64,000 nt of DNA from Methylibium sp035476815 (GTDB taxonomy: Bacteria > Pseudomonadota > Gammaproteobacteria > Burkholderiales > Burkholderiaceae_C). This document shows, one piece after another, positions 34,370 to 45,917 of this stretch. Below the pieces are notes generated by a model that was not told the DNA's origin, ran no database searches, and saw only the letters and a program-made list of their open reading frames with translations. The DNA lies in contig DATILD010000021.1 of the NCBI GenBank assembly GCA_035476815.1, forward strand, positions 1-64,000, written 5' to 3'. A program made the translations under genes and the position numbers. How positions within the stretch are numbered: position 1 is the stretch's first letter; each line of letters starts with the position of its first letter.

Positions 34370-37183
34370 ATGGCCGTGACCACCGTCGCACAACTTGCCG
34401 CCGAGCTGAACCGCCCGGCCGCGACGCTGCTCGAACAGCTGCAATCCGCCGGCGTCGCCAAGCGCTCGGCGGAGGACGCGCTGACCGAAGCCGACAAGGA
34501 GCGCCTGCTCGACTTCCTGCGCTCGTCGCACGGCACCGGCAGTGCCGAGCGCAAGAAGATCACGCTGACCAAGAAGTCCACCACCGAGATCAAGCAGGCC
34601 GACGCCTCGGGCAAGGCACGCACGATCCAGGTCGAGGTGCGCAAGAAGCGCACCTTCATCAAGCGCGAGGACACGCCGGCCGCCGTCGAGGAAGCGCCGG
34701 CCGCGCCGGCGATCGACGAGGTCGAGCTGCAGAAGCGCGAGGAAGAGGCCAGCCGCCAGGCCGAGCTGCTGCGCCGTCAGGAGGAAGACCTGGCGGAGAA
34801 GCGCCGCCAGCGCGAGGCCCAGGAGGCCGCCGAGCGTGCCGCCGCCGAGGAAAAGCAGCGCCTTGCCGCCGAGCAGGCCGCCGCCGCCCTGGCGGCCGCC
34901 GCCGCGACGCCGGCGCCTGCCCCGACGGTCGCTGCCGAGCCGGCTGCCAAGGCCGTCGAGCCGCCGGCCAAGCCCGCCGAGCCGCCGAAGCCCGCGGTGC
35001 GCGTGGTCAAGGCCGCCGCCATCGAGGCCGAGGAAAAGCAGAAGGCCGACGACCTCGCCAAGCGCCGCAAGGCCGCCGAGGACGAAGCCTCGGCGATCCG
35101 AGCGATGATGAATGCGCCGAAGAAGGTGCTCGTGGCCAAGAAGCCCGAGGAGCCGAAGCCGGCCGAGATCAAGGGCACGATCCACAAGCCGGCCGCCAAG
35201 CCGGGCGCGCCGGCGACCGCCGCGCCGGGCGCCGCCAAGCCGGGCGACAAGAAGTCGGTCAAGTCGGAAAAGCTGTCCTCCAGCTGGGCCGACGACGCGG
35301 CCAAGAAGCGCGCCGCCCAGAAGGGCCGCACCGACAGCTCGGGTCGCGGCGGCTGGAAGGCACCGCGCGGCGGGCGCCGCGGTGATCGGGGCGACGGAGC
35401 GCCCCCGCCGATGCAGGTCGAGGCCCAGATCTACGAGGTCCACGTGCCCGAGACCATCTCGGTCGCCGACCTCGCGCACAAGATGAGCGTCAAGGCCTCC
35501 GAGGTCATCAAGCAGCTGATGAAGCTGGGCCAGATGGTCACCATCAACCAGCAGCTCGACCAGGAGACCGCGATGATCCTGGTGGAGGAGATGGGCCACA
35601 AGGCCTTCCCCGCCAAGCTGGACGATCCGGACGCCTTCCTCGAGGAAGAGACCTCGACCACCGAAGCCGAGCTGAAGCCGCGCGCGCCGGTCGTCACGGT
35701 GATGGGCCACGTCGACCACGGCAAGACCTCGCTGCTCGACTACATCCGCACCAGCCGCGTCGCGGCCGGCGAGGCGGGCGGCATCACGCAGCACATCGGC
35801 GCCTACCACGTCGAGACGCCGCGCGGCATGATCACCTTCCTCGACACCCCGGGCCACGAGGCCTTCACGCAGATGCGCGCCCGCGGCGCCAAGGCCACCG
35901 ACCTGGTGATCCTGGTGGTGGCGGCCGACGACGGCGTGATGCCGCAGACCAAGGAAGCCATCGCCCACGCGAAGGCGGCCCAGGTGCCGCTGATCGTGGC
36001 GATCAACAAGATCGACAAGCCCGGCCACAACGTCGAGCGCGTGCGCAGCGAGCTGATCACCGAGCAGGTGGTGCCCGAGGACTTCGGCGGCGACTCGCCC
36101 TTCGTCCAGGTGTCGGCCAAGACCGGCCAGGGCATCGACGACCTGCTCGAGCAGGTGCTGCTGCAGGCCGAGGTGCTGGAACTCAAGGCGCCGGTCGACG
36201 CGCCCGCCAAGGGCCTGGTCATCGAAGCCCAGCTCGACAAGGGCCGCGGCCCGGTCGCCACGGTGCTGGTGCAGAGCGGCACGCTCAAGCGTGGCGACGT
36301 GGTGCTGGCCGGCGCCACCTACGGCCGCGTGCGCGCGATGCTGGACGAGGACGGCAAGGCGACGACCGAGGCCGGTCCGGCCATCCCGGTCGAGATCCAG
36401 GGCCTGACCGAGGTGCCGCAGGCCGGCGACGAGTTCATGGTGCTGTCCGACGAGCGGCGCGCGCGCGAGATCGCGACCTTCCGCTCCGGCAAGTACCGCG
36501 ACGTCAAGCTGGCCAAGCAGCAGGCCGCCAAGCTCGAGAACATGTTCGAGAACATGGGCCAGGGCGACGTGCAGACCCTGCCGCTGATCATCAAGGCCGA
36601 CGTGCAGGGTTCGCAGGAGGCGCTGGCCGCCTCGCTGCTCAAGCTCAGCACGCCCGAGGTCAAGGTGCAGATCGTGCACGCGGCGGTGGGCGGCATCAGC
36701 GAGAGCGACGTCAACCTCGCGATCGCGTCGAAGGCGGTCATCATCGGCTTCAACATCCGCGCCGATGCCGGCGCGCGCAAGCTGGCCGAGGGCAACAACG
36801 TCGACCTGCGCTACTACAGCATCATTTACGACGCGGTCGACGAGATCAAGTCGGCGATGGGCGGGATGCTGGCGCCGGAGCAGAAGGAAGAGCTGCTCGG
36901 CACCGCCGAGATCCGGCTGGTCTTCGTGGCCTCCAAGATCGGCACCGTGGCCGGCTCGATGGTCACGTCGGGCCTGGTGCGGCGCGGCGCGCGCTTCCGC
37001 CTGCTGCGCGAGAACGTGGTGGTCTACACCGGCGAGGTCGAGTCGGTGCGGCGCCTGAAAGACGACGTGCGCGAGGTCAAGGAAGGCTTCGAGTGCGGCA
37101 TCAAGCTGAAGAACTACAACGACATCAAGGAAGGCGACCAGCTCGAGTTCTTCGAGATCAAGGAAGTCGCACGAACGCTGTAA
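34370..37183 (+). CDS. infB: Translation initiation factor IF-2
   Basis: A 937-aa GTPase that recruits initiator tRNA. It has an N-terminal IF2 motif (VAQLAAELNRPAATLLEQLQ), a long charged Ala/Glu/Lys linker (about 95-345), a second IF2-N domain (SVADLAHKMSVKASEVIKQL), the G domain with GHVDHGKT (about 447-454), DTPGH and NKID, and C-terminal domains III and IV (LVRRGARFRLLRENVVVYTG). The length is usual for betaproteobacteria. Confidence 0.98.
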   Translation: MAVTTVAQLAAELNRPAATLLEQLQSAGVAKRSAEDALTEADKERLLDFLRSSHGTGSAERKKITLTKKSTTEIKQADASGKARTIQVEVRKKRTFIKREDTPAAVEEAPAAPAIDEVELQKREEEASRQAELLRRQEEDLAEKRRQREAQEAAERAAAEEKQRLAAEQAAAALAAAAATPAPAPTVAAEPAAKAVEPPAKPAEPPKPAVRVVKAAAIEAEEKQKADDLAKRRKAAEDEASAIRAMMNAPKKVLVAKKPEEPKPAEIKGTIHKPAAKPGAPATAAPGAAKPGDKKSVKSEKLSSSWADDAAKKRAAQKGRTDSSGRGGWKAPRGGRRGDRGDGAPPPMQVEAQIYEVHVPETISVADLAHKMSVKASEVIKQLMKLGQMVTINQQLDQETAMILVEEMGHKAFPAKLDDPDAFLEEETSTTEAELKPRAPVVTVMGHVDHGKTSLLDYIRTSRVAAGEAGGITQHIGAYHVETPRGMITFLDTPGHEAFTQMRARGAKATDLVILVVAADDGVMPQTKEAIAHAKAAQVPLIVAINKIDKPGHNVERVRSELITEQVVPEDFGGDSPFVQVSAKTGQGIDDLLEQVLLQAEVLELKAPVDAPAKGLVIEAQLDKGRGPVATVLVQSGTLKRGDVVLAGATYGRVRAMLDEDGKATTEAGPAIPVEIQGLTEVPQAGDEFMVLSDERRAREIATFRSGKYRDVKLAKQQAAKLENMFENMGQGDVQTLPLIIKADVQGSQEALAASLLKLSTPEVKVQIVHAAVGGISESDVNLAIASKAVIIGFNIRADAGARKLAEGNNVDLRYYSIIYDAVDEIKSAMGGMLAPEQKEELLGTAEIRLVFVASKIGTVAGSMVTSGLVRRGARFRLLRENVVVYTGEVESVRRLKDDVREVKEGFECGIKLKNYNDIKEGDQLEFFEIKEVARTL

Positions 37184-37206
37184 GGCGGTACTTGCTCCAT
37201 CCCGAA

Positions 37207-37239
37207 CAAGCCCCGCCTTCCGAAAGAAGGCGGGGCTTG
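37207..37239 (+). terminator. Strong hairpin between infB and rbfA
   Basis: Perfect 14-bp stem CAAGCCCCGCCTTC / GAAGGCGGGGCTTG (37207-37220, 37226-37239) with loop CGAAA. Only TCGTT follows, so it may be a partial terminator or RNA-processing/stability element inside the operon. It sits 23 bases after infB and 26 before rbfA. Confidence 0.65.
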
Positions 37240-37264
37240 TCGTTGATGGCGCCGAGGAGCACCC

Positions 37265-37654
37265 ATGAAACACAAGCGCGCCATCCCCAACCGCAGCTTC
37301 CGCGTCGCCGACCAGATCCAGCGCGACGTGGCGGAGCTCATCCGCGAGTTGAAGGACCCGCGCGTCGGCATGGTCACGGTGCAGGCGGTCGAGGTCACGC
37401 CCGACTATGCCCATGCCAAGGTGTTCTTCTCGGTGCTGATGGGCGACCCGACCGAGTGCCAGACGGCGCTGAACGAGGCCGCCGGCTGGTTGCGCAACGG
37501 CCTGTTCAAGCGGCTGCAGATCCACACCGTGCCGACGCTGCACTTCCAGTTCGACCGCACCACCGAGCGCGCCGCCGACCTGAACGCGCTGATCCACCGC
37601 GCCAACGCGACCCGGGCCAAGGACGCCGACGACGCCGAAGGGCGCGAGGACTGA
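37265..37654 (+). CDS. rbfA: 30S ribosome-binding factor RbfA
   Basis: A 129-aa KH-fold cold-shock protein that matures the 16S rRNA 5' end. The sequence runs RSFRVADQIQRDVAELIREL, KDPRVGMVTVQAVEVTPDYA and LHFQFDRTTERAADLNALI, all typical. GAGGAG precedes the ATG. It lies downstream of the hairpin at 37207-37239, so its expression may be set apart from infB. Confidence 0.96.
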   Translation: MKHKRAIPNRSFRVADQIQRDVAELIRELKDPRVGMVTVQAVEVTPDYAHAKVFFSVLMGDPTECQTALNEAAGWLRNGLFKRLQIHTVPTLHFQFDRTTERAADLNALIHRANATRAKDADDAEGRED

Positions 37655-37659
37655 GCACC

Positions 37660-38675
37660 ATGACCGCGGCCCCGCGTCCCCCCAAGCTGCCCCGCCGTGC
37701 GCGGCATGGCTTGAGCGCGCCACGGCAGCCCCGCCGTGCCCTGCACGGCGTGCTGCTGATCGACAAGCCGATCGGCTGGTCGAGCAACGACGCGCTGCAG
37801 AAGGTCAAGGGCATGCTGCGGGCGCAGAAGGGCGGCCACACCGGCACGCTGGACCCGCTGGCCACGGGGCTGCTGCCGCTGTGCTTCGGCGCGGCGACCA
37901 AGTTCTCGCAGGCCGCGCTCGACGCCGACAAGACCTACCGCGCGACGCTCAAGCTCGGCGTCACCCGGGTCGGTGGCGACCTCGAGGGCGAGGTCGTCGC
38001 GACGCGTCCGCTGGCCTTCGACGCGGCCGCGCTGCACGCCGCCTGCGCCGCGCTGACCGGCCCCATCGACCAGACGCCGCCGATGCATTCGGCGCTGAAG
38101 CACGAGGGCAAGGCGCTGTACGACTACGCCCGCGCCGGCGTCGAGGTCGAGCGCGCGCCGCGCCGCGTGACGGTTCATCGTCTCGACATCCTGCGCTGGC
38201 AGGATGACGAGCTGGAGATCGAGGTCTGCGTCAGCAAGGGCACCTACATCCGCACGCTGGCCGAGGACCTGGGCGAGCGGCTCGGCTGCGGCGCCCACCT
38301 GATCGCGCTGCGCCGCACGGCCAGCGGGCCGGTGCGCGTCGACGATGCGATCACGGTCGAGGCGCTGAACGCGCTCGAACCGGCCGCCCGCGAGGCCCGG
38401 CTGCTGCCCCCCGACGTGCTGCTCGCCGACTGGCCGGCGGTGCGGCTCGCGAGCGACGAGGCGGGGCGCTTCCTGTCCGGGCTGCGCCGCCGCGTCGCCG
38501 AGGCCGATTGCGCCGCGGTTCGCGTCTACGGCCCGGAGCCGCGCGCCTTCCTCGGCAGCGCGCATGTGAAGGCCGGCGAACTGATCCCCGGCCGGCTGCT
38601 GAGCCCGCCCGAAGTGCAGGCGCTGATCGACGCCGGCGTCGCCACCCCTACCGAATCCAAGCTAGCGAGTACCGC

Positions 38676-38679
<4 letters not shown>
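37660..38679 (+). CDS. truB: tRNA pseudouridine(55) synthase TruB
   Basis: Makes pseudouridine 55 in the tRNA T loop. The 339-aa protein has the catalytic HTGTLDPLATG with Asp65, the KTYRATLKLGV and SKGTYIRTLAEDLG motifs, and a C-terminal PUA-like end. A basic N-terminal extension of about 30 residues contains a near-repeat (PRRARHG, PRRALHG). Starts five bases after rbfA; the stop overlaps typA (ATGA). Confidence 0.96.
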
Positions 38680-40520
<1,841 letters not shown>

Positions 40521-40566
40521 GCGCGGGGCGCGCTCACCGCTTGCGGCCGTGATGGGGCACTCCCGG

Positions 40567-40583
40567 CCCCCGCCGAGCGGGGG
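40567..40583 (+). terminator. Weak terminator candidate after typA
   Basis: CCCCCGC / GCGGGGG with a 3-base loop, followed by GTTCATT. It is about 45 bases past the typA stop. Short T content makes this uncertain. Confidence 0.4.
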
Positions 40584-40632
40584 GTTCATTCATGAAGAAC
40601 GCCCGGGCCGCTGCGCGGCCCTCTGAAGGCCG

Positions 40633-41523
40633 ATGACGCATCGGCGCGCGGTCGCGCTGATGGTGCTGGTGACGCTGATGTGGAGCATCGCCGGCGTCGT
40701 CACGCGGCAGCTCGACGCGGCGCGCAGCTTCGAGCTCACGTTCTGGCGCAGCCTGTTCAACGCGGTCGCCCTGGCCGTGGCGCTGAGCGCGATGCGCGGC
40801 GCGCTGCTGTGGCGCAGCCTGCGCACCGCGGCCTGGCCGCTGTGGGCCTCGGGCCTGTGCTGGGCGGTGATGTTCACCGCCTTCATGGTCGCCATCACGC
40901 TGACCAGCGTCGCCAACGTGCTGGTCACGATGGCGATCGGCCCGCTGATCACGGCTTTGTTCGCGCGCTTGTTCCTGCACCACCGGCTGCCGGCGCGCAC
41001 CTGGGCCGCGATCGCCGCCGGCGGCGCCGGCATCGCCTGGATGTTCGGTCACGAGGCCGGAGCCGGGATGTCGCTTGCCGGCACGCTGGTGGCGCTGGCC
41101 GTGCCGCTGGCCGCGGCCACCAACTGGACGCTGCTGCAGCATGTCGGCCATGGCCCGGCCGATCCCGACGAGGCCGCGCCGCCGCAGGACATGCTGCCCG
41201 CCGTGCTGATCGGCGCCGCGCTGTCAGCGGCGCTGACGCTCCCGCTGGCCTGGCCGCTGCAGGCCTCGGCTCACGACCTGGGCTGGCTGGCGCTGCTGGG
41301 CGTGGTGCAGCTCGCCATCCCCTGCCTGCTGGTCGTGCGGCTGGCGCGCGAGCTGCCGGCGCCGGAGATCGCGCTGCTCGGGCTGCTCGAGGTCGTGTTC
41401 GGCGTCAGCTGGGCCTGGCTGGGTGCCGGCGAGCCGCCCGGCGCGAGCGCGCTGCAGGGCGGCGTGCTGGTGCTGGGCGCCCTGGCCGCCAACGAGCTGC
41501 TGGCCTTGCGCCGCCGGCGTTGA
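40633..41523 (+). CDS. EamA/DMT-family transporter
   Basis: A 296-aa ten-helix membrane protein with two EamA repeats (ALMVLVTLMWSIAGVVTRQL; LAVPLAAATNWTLLQHVG) and a short cytoplasmic loop between them. Substrate unknown. It differs from the other two EamA genes in this window (4999-5904 and 48595-49500) and is not a recent duplicate by eye. Confidence 0.88.
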   Translation: MTHRRAVALMVLVTLMWSIAGVVTRQLDAARSFELTFWRSLFNAVALAVALSAMRGALLWRSLRTAAWPLWASGLCWAVMFTAFMVAITLTSVANVLVTMAIGPLITALFARLFLHHRLPARTWAAIAAGGAGIAWMFGHEAGAGMSLAGTLVALAVPLAAATNWTLLQHVGHGPADPDEAAPPQDMLPAVLIGAALSAALTLPLAWPLQASAHDLGWLALLGVVQLAIPCLLVVRLARELPAPEIALLGLLEVVFGVSWAWLGAGEPPGASALQGGVLVLGALAANELLALRRRR

Positions 41524-41569
41524 GTCACCCGGCGCGGCCCAGTCTCGTTAGACTGCGGCTCACACCATC

Positions 41570-41809
41570 ATGCAAGCCCCGGCCCGCTACCTGATCCTGA
41601 TCGAATCCGACGGCGCGATGCTCGCCCGGCTGTTCGACGCCCAGCGCGTGCAGCGTGCCGAGTTCGACGCCGCGTCCGAGGAGGTCGCGGTGATGACCAG
41701 CGGCCTGCGGCCGACCAACGGCGCCGGCGACGCCACCTGGGACCAGCCCCTCGCCGGCCACAACGCCGGCGAGCGCGCCGCGGCGCAGGTCTACACCCTC
41801 GACGTCTGA
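41570..41809 (+). CDS. Small hypothetical protein
   Basis: A 79-aa soluble protein (RYLILIESDGAMLARLFDAQ; SEEVAVMTSGLRPTNGAGDA). No signal or membrane segment. It reads like a small regulatory or family-specific Burkholderiales protein with a ferredoxin-like beta-alpha-beta rhythm, but I cannot name a family. TTAGACT at 41548-41554 is a possible -10 region, and the ORF is followed 40 bases later by the decarboxylase gene. Confidence 0.6.
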   Translation: MQAPARYLILIESDGAMLARLFDAQRVQRAEFDAASEEVAVMTSGLRPTNGAGDATWDQPLAGHNAGERAAAQVYTLDV

Positions 41810-41849
41810 GCGGGCCATGGGGCCGTCGGGCCCTGCGGATAATCCGCCG

Positions 41850-43265
41850 ATGACGCCCGAAGAGTTCCGCAAGCATGGCCACGCGGTGGTCGACTGGATC
41901 GCCGACTACCGCGCCCGCCAGGAGAGCCTGCCGGTGATGGCCCGCACCGAGCCGGGCGAGGTGAGGGCGCAGCTGTCGGCGCAGCCGCCCGAAGCGGGCG
42001 AGCCCTTCGAGGCCATCCTCGCCGACCTCGACCGCGTCGTGCTGCCCGGGCTGACGCTGTGGCAGCACCCGCGCTTCTTCGGCTACTTTCCGGCCAACGG
42101 CCTGCTTGCCAGCGTGCTGGGCGACTATGTCAGCACCGGCCTGGGCGTGCTGGGCCTCGCGTGGCAATCGAGCCCGGCGCTGACCGAGGTCGAGGAGGTC
42201 GCGACCGACTGGTTGCGCCAGATGGTCGGCCTGTCCGACGCCTGGCGCGGCGTGATCCAGGACACCGCGTCGACCAGTACGCTGGTGGCGCTGCTGTCGG
42301 CGCGCGAGCGCAGCACCGGCTACGCGCTGGCGCGGGGCGGCCTGCAGGCCGAGGAGCGGCCGCTGGTCGTCTACACCTCGGACCAGGCGCACAGCTCCGT
42401 CGAGAAGGCGGCGCTGCTGGCCGGTTTCGGGCGCGACAACATCCGCGTCGTGGCCCATGACGCGGCCTATGCGATGCGTGCCGACGCGCTCGACGCCGCG
42501 ATCCGCGCCGACCTGGCCGCCGGCCGCCGGCCCTGCGCCGTCGTCGCGACCACCGGCACGACCACCACCACCGCCATCGACCCGGTCGGCGCGCTGGCCG
42601 CGGTGGCCGAGGCGCAGGGCCTGTGGCTGCACGTCGACGCGGCGATGGCCGGTTCGGCGATGATCCTGCCCGAGTACCGCGGCCTGTGGGCGGGCATCGA
42701 GCGCGCCGATTCGCTGGTGCTCAACCCGCACAAGTGGCTGGGCGCGTCCTTCGACTGCTCGACCTACTACGTGCGCGACGCCGAGCACCTGGTGCGCGTG
42801 ATGTCCACGAATCCGAGCTACCTGCAGACCGCGGCCGACGGCCAGGTCACCAACTACCGCGACTGGGGTCTGCCGCTGGGCCGGCGCTTCCGCGCGCTGA
42901 AGCTGTGGTTCCTGATCCGCGAGCAGGGCGTGGCCGGGCTGCAGGCGCGGCTGCGCCGGGACATCGACAACGCCCGCTGGCTGGCCGAACAGGTGGCCGC
43001 GACGCCGGGCTGGCGCGTGCTGGCCCCGGTGCCGCTGCAGACCGTCTGCGTGCGCCACGCGCCGGCGGGGCTGGACGGCGACGCGCTGGACCGGCACACG
43101 CGGGCCTGGGCCGAGCGGCTCAACCGCTCGGGGCTGGCCTACGTGACGCCGGCGCTGCTGGACGGCCGCTGGATGGTGCGGGTGTCGGTCGGCGGCGAGG
43201 CGACCGAGCGGGACCATGTGGCCCAGCTCTGGGACGCGATGCAGGCGCAGGCTGCCGCCGGCTGA
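41850..43265 (+). CDS. PLP-dependent aromatic-L-amino-acid decarboxylase-like enzyme
   Basis: A 471-aa group II decarboxylase. The family signature is complete: EEFRKHGHAVVDWIADYRA at the start, WQHPRFFGYFPANGLLASVL, VVATTGTTTTTAIDP, HVDAAMAGSAMI (Asp and Ala at the PLP ring) and NPHKWLGASFDCS with the Schiff-base lysine. Substrates in the family include tyrosine, tryptophan, dopa and phenylalanine. The ATG at 41850 fits the family start; an in-frame ATG 33 bases upstream is less likely. Confidence 0.88.
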   Translation: MTPEEFRKHGHAVVDWIADYRARQESLPVMARTEPGEVRAQLSAQPPEAGEPFEAILADLDRVVLPGLTLWQHPRFFGYFPANGLLASVLGDYVSTGLGVLGLAWQSSPALTEVEEVATDWLRQMVGLSDAWRGVIQDTASTSTLVALLSARERSTGYALARGGLQAEERPLVVYTSDQAHSSVEKAALLAGFGRDNIRVVAHDAAYAMRADALDAAIRADLAAGRRPCAVVATTGTTTTTAIDPVGALAAVAEAQGLWLHVDAAMAGSAMILPEYRGLWAGIERADSLVLNPHKWLGASFDCSTYYVRDAEHLVRVMSTNPSYLQTAADGQVTNYRDWGLPLGRRFRALKLWFLIREQGVAGLQARLRRDIDNARWLAEQVAATPGWRVLAPVPLQTVCVRHAPAGLDGDALDRHTRAWAERLNRSGLAYVTPALLDGRWMVRVSVGGEATERDHVAQLWDAMQAQAAAG

Positions 43266-43425
43266 GGCTCCCGCGTCGCTTCATTCTGGGGGGACGCGGC
43301 GCGGCTGTCCGCCTGGCGCGGTTGCGCCGCGCCGCCGTTCGGCGCACAGTCGTCGGGCTGCATGGGGTCGTGCAGCGTGGGCCTGCGGACCCACCATGGC
43401 CACCTGATCTGCAAGGAGACGGCAC

Positions 43426-44058
43426 ATGGCACATGCGAACTGGCGCCTCGAAGGCGAATGGCTGAAGAACTGCACCTGCGCCTACGGCTGCCCGTGCGAC
43501 TTCAACGCGCGGCCGACCCAGGGCCACTGCAAGGGCTTCCTCGGCATGCGCATCACGAAGGGACATTTCGAGGACGTCCGGCTCGACGGCGTGAGCTTCT
43601 TCGCCGTCGTGTCCTTCCCCGGCCCGCTGCACGAGGGCAACGGCCAGCTGCAGCCCATCATCGACGAGCGCGCGACGCCCGAGCAGCGCGAGGCGCTGTT
43701 CAAGATCATGTCGGGGCAGCACTCGGCCGAAGGCACGCTGTTCCACATCTGCAGTCTGATCGTGACCAAGATGCACGAGCCGGTGTTCGCGCCGGTGACC
43801 CTCGAGTTCGACCAGGACGCCCGCACCGCGCGGCTGCTCATCCCGGGCGTGCTCGAGACCGAGGTCGAGCCGATCAAGAACCCGGTGACCGGCGCGCCGC
43901 ACCGCGTGCAGGTCCTGATGCCGGAGGGCTTCGAGCACCGCGTCGGCGAGATCGCCTCGGCGGACATCCGCAGCACCGGCGCGATCCCGTTCGAGACCCG
44001 TGCCTCGCACAGCACGCTGGCCCATGTCACCCAGACGCCGGAGGGCGTCGTGGCCTGA
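43426..44058 (+). CDS. DUF1326 domain protein
   Basis: A 210-aa soluble protein starting AHANWRLEGEWLKNCTCAYG. Near the N-terminus lies C16-x-C18-x3-C22-x-C24 (CTCAYGCPC), a strong metal-ligand pattern, followed by conserved His (GHCKGF). DUF1326 proteins have no assigned reaction. AAGGAG lies upstream. The next gene, DUF2182, follows by three bases; the two families are often adjacent, which suggests one membrane-associated metal-handling unit. Confidence 0.85.
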   Translation: MAHANWRLEGEWLKNCTCAYGCPCDFNARPTQGHCKGFLGMRITKGHFEDVRLDGVSFFAVVSFPGPLHEGNGQLQPIIDERATPEQREALFKIMSGQHSAEGTLFHICSLIVTKMHEPVFAPVTLEFDQDARTARLLIPGVLETEVEPIKNPVTGAPHRVQVLMPEGFEHRVGEIASADIRSTGAIPFETRASHSTLAHVTQTPEGVVA

Positions 44059-44061
44059 GGC

Positions 44062-44841
44062 GTGGCGGCCGGCACGCTGATCGACGGCGCGCTGCGGCGC
44101 GACCGCCTGCTGGTGGCGGGCTGCCTGCTGGTGGCGATCGTCCTGTCCTGGGCCTGGTTGTACAGCGGGGCCGGGATGATGGAAGAGATGGGCGACATGC
44201 TCATGCCGATGAGCAGCGGGCCGTGGAGCGCCGGCCATGCGCTGCTCGTGCTGGCGATGTGGGCCGTGATGATGGCGGCGATGATGCTGCCCAGCGCCGC
44301 GCCGATGATCCTGCTGCACGGCACGCTGGCGCGGCGCCGTGCCGAGGGCGGCGACCCGGCGCTCGCGTCGGGTGCTGCCGCGGCCGGCTACCTGGCGGTG
44401 TGGGCGGCGTTCAGCGTCGCGGCGACGGCGCTGCAGTATGGGCTGGAACAGGCCGCGCTGCTGTCGCCGATGATGGAGACGACGAGCCGCGTGCTGGCCG
44501 GCGCGGTGCTGGTCGCCGCCGGGCTGTACCAGTGGACACCGCTGAAGCAGGCCTGCCTGCGGCACTGCCGCTCGCCGCTGGACTTCGTGCTCGCGCATTG
44601 GCGGCCGGGCTGGCGCGGCGCGTTCGCGATGGGCCTGCGCCACGGCGTCGTCTGCACCGGCTGCTGCGGCTTGCTGATGCTGCTGCTGTTCGTCGGCGGC
44701 GTGATGAACCTGGCGTGGATCGCCGGCATCGCGCTGTTCGTCGGCGTCGAGAAGCTCGGCCCCGGCGGCCCCTGGGTCGGGCGGATCGCCGGCACGCTGC
44801 TGGTCGCCTGGGGCGTGGCGGTCTGGTTGACGCTGGTCTGA
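44062..44841 (+). CDS. DUF2182 integral membrane protein
   Basis: A 259-aa protein with about six membrane helices. It carries Met-rich stretches (GMMEEMGDMLMPM, VMMAAMMLPSAAPM), CLRHCRSP, and CTGCCGLLM, all suited to soft-metal ligands such as copper. It starts with GTG three bases after DUF1326, so the pair is co-translated. Known annotations call it predicted metal-binding membrane protein. Transport of a metal or membrane anchoring of the DUF1326 partner is inferred only. Confidence 0.82.
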   Translation: MAAGTLIDGALRRDRLLVAGCLLVAIVLSWAWLYSGAGMMEEMGDMLMPMSSGPWSAGHALLVLAMWAVMMAAMMLPSAAPMILLHGTLARRRAEGGDPALASGAAAAGYLAVWAAFSVAATALQYGLEQAALLSPMMETTSRVLAGAVLVAAGLYQWTPLKQACLRHCRSPLDFVLAHWRPGWRGAFAMGLRHGVVCTGCCGLLMLLLFVGGVMNLAWIAGIALFVGVEKLGPGGPWVGRIAGTLLVAWGVAVWLTLV

Positions 44842-44906
44842 TTGGGCCTCGCGGCGCGCCGGGCCGCCGGGGCAACGACAATTGCGGGAGTAGCTCCCCG
44901 CGATCC

Positions 44907-45917
44907 ATGACTTCTGCTGTCAATGCCTGGCGCCTGTCCGTCGCCCCGATGATGGACTGGACCGACCGCCACTGCCGCGTCTTCCACCGCCAGATCACCC
45001 GCCGCACGCGCCTGTACACCGAGATGGTGACGACCGGCGCGCTGCTGCACGGCGACCAGCCGCGCCACCTGGACTTCGACGCCGCCGAGCACCCGCTCGC
45101 GCTGCAGCTCGGCGGCAGCGAGCCGGCCGACCTGGCGGCCTGCGCGACGCTCGGCGAGCGCTGGGGCTACGACGAGATCAACCTGAACTGCGGCTGCCCG
45201 AGCGAGCGGGTGCAGCGCGGGTCCTTCGGTGCCTGCCTGATGGCCGAGCCGGCGCTGGTGCGCGACGGCGTGAAGGCGATGGTCGATGCGGTGGCGATCC
45301 CGGTGACCGTCAAGCACCGCATCGGCATCGACAAGACCGAGGACTACGGCTTCGTGCGCGACTTCGTCGGCACGGTGGCCGATGGGGGTTGCTCGGTGTT
45401 CGTGGTCCATGCGCGCAACGCCTGGCTCAAGGGCCTGAGCCCGAAGGAGAACCGCGAGGTCCCGCCGCTGCGATACGAGACGGTGCACCGGCTCAAGCGC
45501 GACTTTCCGGCGCTGACCATCGTCGTCAACGGCGGGGTCGCCGGAGACGAGGTGATCGCCGCGCAGCTCGCCGCCGCCGACGGCGCGATGCTCGGCCGCG
45601 ACCCCTACCACCACCCCTGGACCATGCAGGGCTGGGACCGCCGCTTCCTCGGCGCCGAGCGCGACGCGGCGCCCGACCGCGAGACCGTCGAGGACGCGAT
45701 GGTCGCCTACATGGAGCGCGAGCAGGCCCGTGCGGGCGTCGCCTGGAGCCATATATCGCGCCACATGATGGGCCTGTGGAACGGCACGCCGGGTGCCCGG
45801 CGCTGGCGGCAGGTGTGGTCCGACCACCGGCTCAAGGCCGAGCCACCGCGGCGCGTGCAGGCGCTGGCCACCGCGCAGCGCCTGGCGGGCGCCGAGGCCG
45901 CCACAATCGCCGCATGA
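44907..45917 (+). CDS. dusA: tRNA-dihydrouridine(20/20a) synthase DusA
   Basis: FMN enzyme of 336 aa that reduces uridines 20 and 20a of tRNA. Motifs: SVAPMMDWTDRHCR (FMN phosphate region), NLNCGCPSERV with the catalytic Cys97, VKHRIGID, and VVNGGVAG. The DusA-like insertion FVVHARNAWLKGLSPKENRE separates it from DusB and DusC. The stop TGA shares ATGA with the micro-ORF at 45914. Confidence 0.93.
   Translation: MTSAVNAWRLSVAPMMDWTDRHCRVFHRQITRRTRLYTEMVTTGALLHGDQPRHLDFDAAEHPLALQLGGSEPADLAACATLGERWGYDEINLNCGCPSERVQRGSFGACLMAEPALVRDGVKAMVDAVAIPVTVKHRIGIDKTEDYGFVRDFVGTVADGGCSVFVVHARNAWLKGLSPKENREVPPLRYETVHRLKRDFPALTIVVNGGVAGDEVIAAQLAAADGAMLGRDPYHHPWTMQGWDRRFLGAERDAAPDRETVEDAMVAYMEREQARAGVAWSHISRHMMGLWNGTPGARRWRQVWSDHRLKAEPPRRVQALATAQRLAGAEAATIAA

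Noticed and set aside
34349..37723. A 1124-codon open frame on the minus strand
   Set aside because: It is the antisense shadow of infB, whose domains are unmistakable; long opposite frames are expected at this G+C.
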